From the NCBI GenBank assembly GCA_016866645.1, contig VGLX01000056.1, forward strand, positions 1-7,621: a DNA stretch of 7,621 nucleotides. The letters are read 5' to 3'. Under the pieces are notes generated by a model that was not told where the DNA came from, made no database searches, and saw only the letters and a program-made list of their open reading frames with translations. Of this stretch, positions 4,671-7,621 are shown in pieces; position 1 is the first letter of the stretch; each line of letters opens with the position of its first letter. Position numbers and translations under genes: made by a program. Origin of the DNA: Candidatus Woesearchaeota archaeon. GTDB lineage: Archaea; Nanobdellota; Nanobdellia; SCGC-AAA011-G17; VGLX01.

Positions 4671-6839
4671 ATGGCAGATGAAAAGATTATAGAAAGAGTA
4701 ACTAAGCTTATGAAGAATCCCCAAAAGATAAGAAACATAGGGGTGTGTGCGCACATTGACCATGGGAAAACAACCTTCTCAGACAACCTGCTATTAGGCG
4801 CCGGAATGATATCGGAAGACCTAGCTGGGAAGCAGTTAGCGTTAGACTTCCACGAAGACGAGCAAACAAGAGGTATAACTATAGATGCTGCGAACGTATC
4901 AATGGTTCACAGCCTGGAAGGAGATGAATACCTGATTAACCTTATAGACACTCCCGGGCACATAGACTTCTCAGGAGACGTAACCAGGGCTATGAGGGCA
5001 GTAGACGGCGCTATAGTGCTGTGCTGCGCAGTAGAGGAGATAATGCCTCAGACAGAAACAGTGCTCAGGCAAGCATTAAAAGAAAGAGTCAAACCAGTAC
5101 TCTTCATCAACAAGGTGGACAGGCTGATCAAAGAAGTTAAGCTAACGCCTGAGATGATGCAAGAAAAGTTTGTCACTATAATAAGTTCAGTAAACCAGTT
5201 AATAGAACAGATCGCACCAGAAGAATTTAAGCAAAAATGGAAAGTAAGCATTCAAGACGGCTCAGTAGCTTTCGGATCAGCATTCCACAAATGGGCTGTG
5301 TCATTCCCTTACATGAAAAAAAGCAGGTTAACATTCAAAGAGATCATCGATGCTTACCAGAAAGACGATTACAAATACTTAGCTAAGAAAGCGCCATTAC
5401 ACCAAGTCATCCTTAACATGGTAGTAAGCCATCACCCTAACCCTATAGACGCTCAGAAGTACAGGGTCCCAAAGATATGGCACGGCGACTTAGAAAGTGA
5501 AGAAGGAAAATCTTTGATAACTTGCAACGCTAACGGGCCAATAGCTTTCGTGATAACAAAGATAGTAGTAGACAAGCACGCTGGAGAAATAAGCGCAGGA
5601 AGGCTATTCTCAGGAACACTGAGACAAGGTACTGAAGTGGTCATGAACATGGCCAAGCGAAACGTCAGGCTGCAGCAGGTAAGCATCTACAAAGGAGCCC
5701 AAAGGCTTCAAGTGGACGAAATCCCTGCAGGCAACATATGCGGTGTCGTAGGTCTTAAAGACAGCTTCGCAGGAGAAACAGTGTCCAGCATGCCAATGGA
5801 ACCGTTCGAATCATTAAAACACCTTTTCGAACCAGTCGTAACCAAGTCTATAGAAGCCAAGAACCCGGCAGAGCTGGCCAAACTGGTAGAAGTCTTAAAA
5901 ACAGTACACAAAGAAGACCCTACGCTATTCGTCGAAATAAATGAAGAGACTGGAGAGAATCTAATAAGTGGTATGGGTGAGCTTCACTTAGAGATCATAG
6001 AGAACAGGATAAAATCCGAAAAAGGCCTGCAAGTGGTGACAAGCCCACCAATCGTCGTGTACAGGGAAACAGTACAGAAAGTATCCGGCGAAGTCGAAGG
6101 AAAATCCCCAAACAAGCACAACAAGTTCTACATCAAAGTTGAGCCTCTAGAAGACAACATATACCAAGCGATAAAAGCAGGCGAACTGCCCGAGATGAGG
6201 ATAAAGAAAAAAGACACAGCGACTTTCCAAAAACTCGCAGATATGGGCATGCCGATGAAAGACACCAAGCAGATCAGAGACATATACAAAGGCAACATGT
6301 TCATAGACCAGACAAGAGGAGAAGTCCACATCGGAGAAATAATAGAAATGGTCCTCGACGGTTTTGAACAAGTCATGGACGGAGGACCTTTAGCAAGAGA
6401 ACCTTGCACCAAGCTGAAAGTAAGCCTAATGGACACAAAGTTACACGAAGACGCTATCCACAGAGGACCAGCACAGGTCTACCCTGCAGTAAGAGAAGGT
6501 ATAAGGGGCGCGATGGCAGAAGCCAAAACTACCATGTATGAACCTATACAAGTGCTACAGATAGAAGCACCAAGCGAATACATGGGAGAAATATCAAAAC
6601 TAGTAGCGAATAAGAGAGGGCAACTGATAACAATGGATCAGCATGGGCAGCAGTTAGTGATAAAAGCCAAGATGCCTGTAGGAGAGATGTTTGGACTAGC
6701 ATCAGACTTGAGATCCGCGACTGGTGGGAGAGGAAACTATTTCATAGTTGACCAAGTGTTCGAAAAACTCCCAGAAACGTTACAGGAAAAGATAGTCAAG
6801 CAAATAAGAAGCAGGAAAGGGCTTGGAGAAAACGAATAA
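4671..6839 (+). CDS. fusA: Translation elongation factor 2 (EF-2)
   Basis: EF-2 is the GTPase that moves tRNAs and mRNA through the ribosome after peptide bond formation, the archaeal counterpart of bacterial EF-G. The 722-residue length is typical. GTPase motifs are G1 AHIDHGKTT (27-35), G2 RGITI (67-71), G3 DTPGH (93-97) and G4 NKVD (147-150). Domain II follows from about residue 290. GMGELHLE marks domain III. Domain IV carries DAIHRGPAQVYPAVR, in which H597 is the residue converted to diphthamide in archaea and eukaryotes, so the modification site is kept. Domain V includes the YMGEISKLVANKRGQ segment, and the protein ends in SRKGLGENE. A good TATA box and a GGAGGT site precede the ATG, and a T-rich tract follows the stop. 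It is transcribed divergently from rpoL. No truncation or frameshift is visible. Confidence 0.98.
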   Translation: MADEKIIERVTKLMKNPQKIRNIGVCAHIDHGKTTFSDNLLLGAGMISEDLAGKQLALDFHEDEQTRGITIDAANVSMVHSLEGDEYLINLIDTPGHIDFSGDVTRAMRAVDGAIVLCCAVEEIMPQTETVLRQALKERVKPVLFINKVDRLIKEVKLTPEMMQEKFVTIISSVNQLIEQIAPEEFKQKWKVSIQDGSVAFGSAFHKWAVSFPYMKKSRLTFKEIIDAYQKDDYKYLAKKAPLHQVILNMVVSHHPNPIDAQKYRVPKIWHGDLESEEGKSLITCNANGPIAFVITKIVVDKHAGEISAGRLFSGTLRQGTEVVMNMAKRNVRLQQVSIYKGAQRLQVDEIPAGNICGVVGLKDSFAGETVSSMPMEPFESLKHLFEPVVTKSIEAKNPAELAKLVEVLKTVHKEDPTLFVEINEETGENLISGMGELHLEIIENRIKSEKGLQVVTSPPIVVYRETVQKVSGEVEGKSPNKHNKFYIKVEPLEDNIYQAIKAGELPEMRIKKKDTATFQKLADMGMPMKDTKQIRDIYKGNMFIDQTRGEVHIGEIIEMVLDGFEQVMDGGPLAREPCTKLKVSLMDTKLHEDAIHRGPAQVYPAVREGIRGAMAEAKTTMYEPIQVLQIEAPSEYMGEISKLVANKRGQLITMDQHGQQLVIKAKMPVGEMFGLASDLRSATGGRGNYFIVDQVFEKLPETLQEKIVKQIRSRKGLGENE

Positions 6840-6849
6840 ACCTTTCATC

Positions 6850-6862
6850 TTTTTTTATTTTT
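6850..6862 (+). terminator. T-rich terminator after EF-2
   Basis: Ten bases after the EF-2 stop codon the sequence is TTTTTTTATTTTT with no obvious hairpin before it. Oligo-T tracts of this kind end many archaeal transcripts. The next gene has its own TATA element just downstream, supporting termination here. Confidence 0.6.
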
Positions 6863-6900
6863 GTAATACCGTAAGTGTTTAGTAATACCAAAAGTTTAAT
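6863..6900 (+). repeat. Two imperfect 19-bp direct repeats upstream of the six-cysteine protein gene
   Basis: GTAATACCGTAAGTGTTTA is followed directly by GTAATACCAAAAGTTTAAT. The first eight bases are identical and the AGT(G)TTTA ends also correspond. The second copy runs into the TATA element of the downstream gene. It may be a small tandem duplication in an A/T-rich spacer, or paired sites for a DNA-binding protein. Two copies are too few to tell. Confidence 0.45.
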
Positions 6901-6903
6901 ATA
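6887..6903 (+). promoter_or_regulatory. BRE/TATA promoter of the six-cysteine membrane protein gene
   Basis: ACCAAAAG followed by TTTAATATA forms a BRE/TATA-like pair. A start about 26 bases downstream of the box centre lies near 6925, around five bases before the ATG. No Shine-Dalgarno site is present, so a nearly leaderless message is expected. Confidence 0.5.
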
Positions 6904-6930
6904 CAAAAACTAACCAGTAAGATATGAGCT

Positions 6931-7431
6931 ATGGCAATAGGTATAAACTATGTAAAAAGGAGGAAATGGTACATAAGAATTTTTTACCTGTTAATAATCG
7001 CTATCCTGATCTACGGACTGTTCCACTTTGGATATATCAAAAAGAACTGCAAACAAGATCCAGAATGCTTCTATAGGGCTGCGAAAGAATGTAAACCTGC
7101 TAAGGTTTTAATAACAAAAAATGGGCATTATTACGATTACGTAATCCAAGGCAAAAGAGGAAGCTCATGCTCAGTTTATATCAGCCTTAAAAAGATGGCA
7201 TCAGGATCATCTGTAGATCAAAAAGCATTGTTCGAAGGGAAGGACATGACATGCAAAATCCCTCTTAGCGAGTTAGACAGGACTAGCTTCTCAGATCTTA
7301 AAGGATTCGTCAATTATTGCCATGGCACTTTGAAAGAGGCAATATACGAGCAGATAATAACCAAGATGTATGGCTTAATAATACAGAACATGGACGAGAT
7401 AATATCTTCAGCCACCCAAGTGATATCATAA
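6931..7431 (+). CDS. Single-pass membrane-anchored protein with six cysteines, function unknown
   Basis: The 166-residue product has a basic start (KRRK, 9-12), one strong membrane helix at about 13-35, and a domain that should face outward by the positive-inside rule. That domain holds cysteines at 40, 46, 54, 80, 108 and 130, an even number that could form three disulfides. A cluster at the front reads NCKQDPECFYRAAKECKPAKV. The remainder alternates short strands with a final amphipathic helix (about 134-160). I do not recognise a named family. The layout resembles small secreted or surface proteins common in DPANN genomes, but that is inference. Its neighbour downstream is a lipoprotein, also exported. 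An ATG at 6924 is out of frame and leads to a short frame. The start chosen is the first in-frame ATG and sits just after the predicted transcription start. Confidence 0.85.
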   Translation: MAIGINYVKRRKWYIRIFYLLIIAILIYGLFHFGYIKKNCKQDPECFYRAAKECKPAKVLITKNGHYYDYVIQGKRGSSCSVYISLKKMASGSSVDQKALFEGKDMTCKIPLSELDRTSFSDLKGFVNYCHGTLKEAIYEQIITKMYGLIIQNMDEIISSATQVIS

Positions 7432-7441
7432 ATTATTTAAA
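7427..7441 (+). promoter_or_regulatory. Candidate TATA element of the lipoprotein gene
   Basis: ATAAATTATTTAAAC spans the end of the previous gene, with a TTATTTAAA box centred about 33 bases before the lipoprotein ATG. The predicted start lies about seven bases before the ATG, as for the preceding gene. No Shine-Dalgarno site is seen. Confidence 0.4.
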
Positions 7442-7469
7442 CTACTAACTTCTGATTCTAACAATTAGA

Positions 7470-7621
7470 ATGAAAACTAAATTGTTAATAATATCGGCCT
7501 TGCTTATTTTACTTACTGGATGTGCTATAAACAAGTTCACAGCTCAAGAACCCGAGGCTAAAACGATAAGCCGTGACGAAGCAGAAGCAAAAGCTTTGCA
7601 GTTCTTGTACCAACATACTAC
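7470..7621 (+). CDS. Secreted lipoprotein, N-terminal part (gene cut by the window edge)
   Basis: Fifty codons are visible from the ATG with no stop before the edge. The product begins MKTKLLIISALLILLTGCA, a classical lipoprotein signal peptide: basic start, hydrophobic core, and lipobox LTGC with the lipid-attachment cysteine at residue 18. The mature part continues AINKFTAQEPEAKTISRDEA and then a helix-forming EAKALQFLYQ. Short exported DPANN proteins with a thioredoxin or DsbA-like domain often begin with a similar ISxEEAxxKAxxFI helix, so that is one guess, but no redox motif is visible in the part present. Cleavage at the cysteine would not be by the signal peptidase I encoded in this window, since lipoproteins use a different processing route. 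Confidence 0.75.
   Translation, partial: MKTKLLIISALLILLTGCAINKFTAQEPEAKTISRDEAEAKALQFLYQHT

Noticed and set aside
6128..6436. Minus-strand frames opposite EF-2 domains III and IV
   Set aside because: They lie wholly within a well-conserved gene, match no family, and have no start signals.
6924..7070. Short frame from the ATG at 6924, overlapping the start of the six-cysteine gene
   Set aside because: It is out of frame with the long gene, about 48 codons with no recognisable features, and is explained as a chance ATG next to the real start.

Overview
The window looks archaeal, most likely from a DPANN-type genome such as a Woesearchaeota or Pacearchaeota relative. It encodes an archaeal sliding clamp (PCNA), transcription factor S, RNA polymerase subunit L (Rpo11), an archaeal EF-2 with the diphthamide histidine, and a signal peptidase of the Ser/His type. 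Genes are tightly packed and many are preceded by archaeal BRE/TATA-like elements. The lineage is inferred from the style of the proteins (compact PCNA, the signal peptidase insert, small Cys-rich membrane-anchored proteins), not from a search.

Layout. The left edge holds the last 37 codons of an unrecognised plus-strand gene whose stop overlaps the stop of PCNA. From 112 to 4527 there are seven genes on the minus strand. In transcription order they are rpoL (Rpo11), an AMMECR1-domain protein, a long transaldolase-family protein, signal peptidase I, TFS, a four-helix membrane protein and PCNA. Gaps run from 7 to 73 bases. A divergent 143-bp control region (4528-4670) separates rpoL from the plus-strand EF-2 gene. 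EF-2 is followed by a T-rich terminator, a single-pass membrane protein with six cysteines, and the start of a lipoprotein cut by the right edge.

How the genes fit together. Three minus-strand genes and EF-2 belong to core information processing: rpoL and TFS for transcription, PCNA for replication, EF-2 for translation. Signal peptidase and the two right-hand exported proteins concern the envelope. The transaldolase-family enzyme is the only clear central-carbon gene.

Two modes of translation start appear side by side. EF-2, TFS and the membrane protein have GGAGG-like Shine-Dalgarno sites. PCNA, rpoL and the two right-hand genes have a TATA-like element placed so that the transcript would start 0-7 bases before the start codon, with no Shine-Dalgarno site.

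The most interesting points are these. The transaldolase-like protein carries Gln where transaldolases use a catalytic Glu, which is the state of fructose-6-phosphate aldolases. The signal peptidase has a large aromatic-rich insert next to its catalytic serine. The unnamed membrane protein shows a clear internal duplication. I see no mobile element, CRISPR array or RNA gene.
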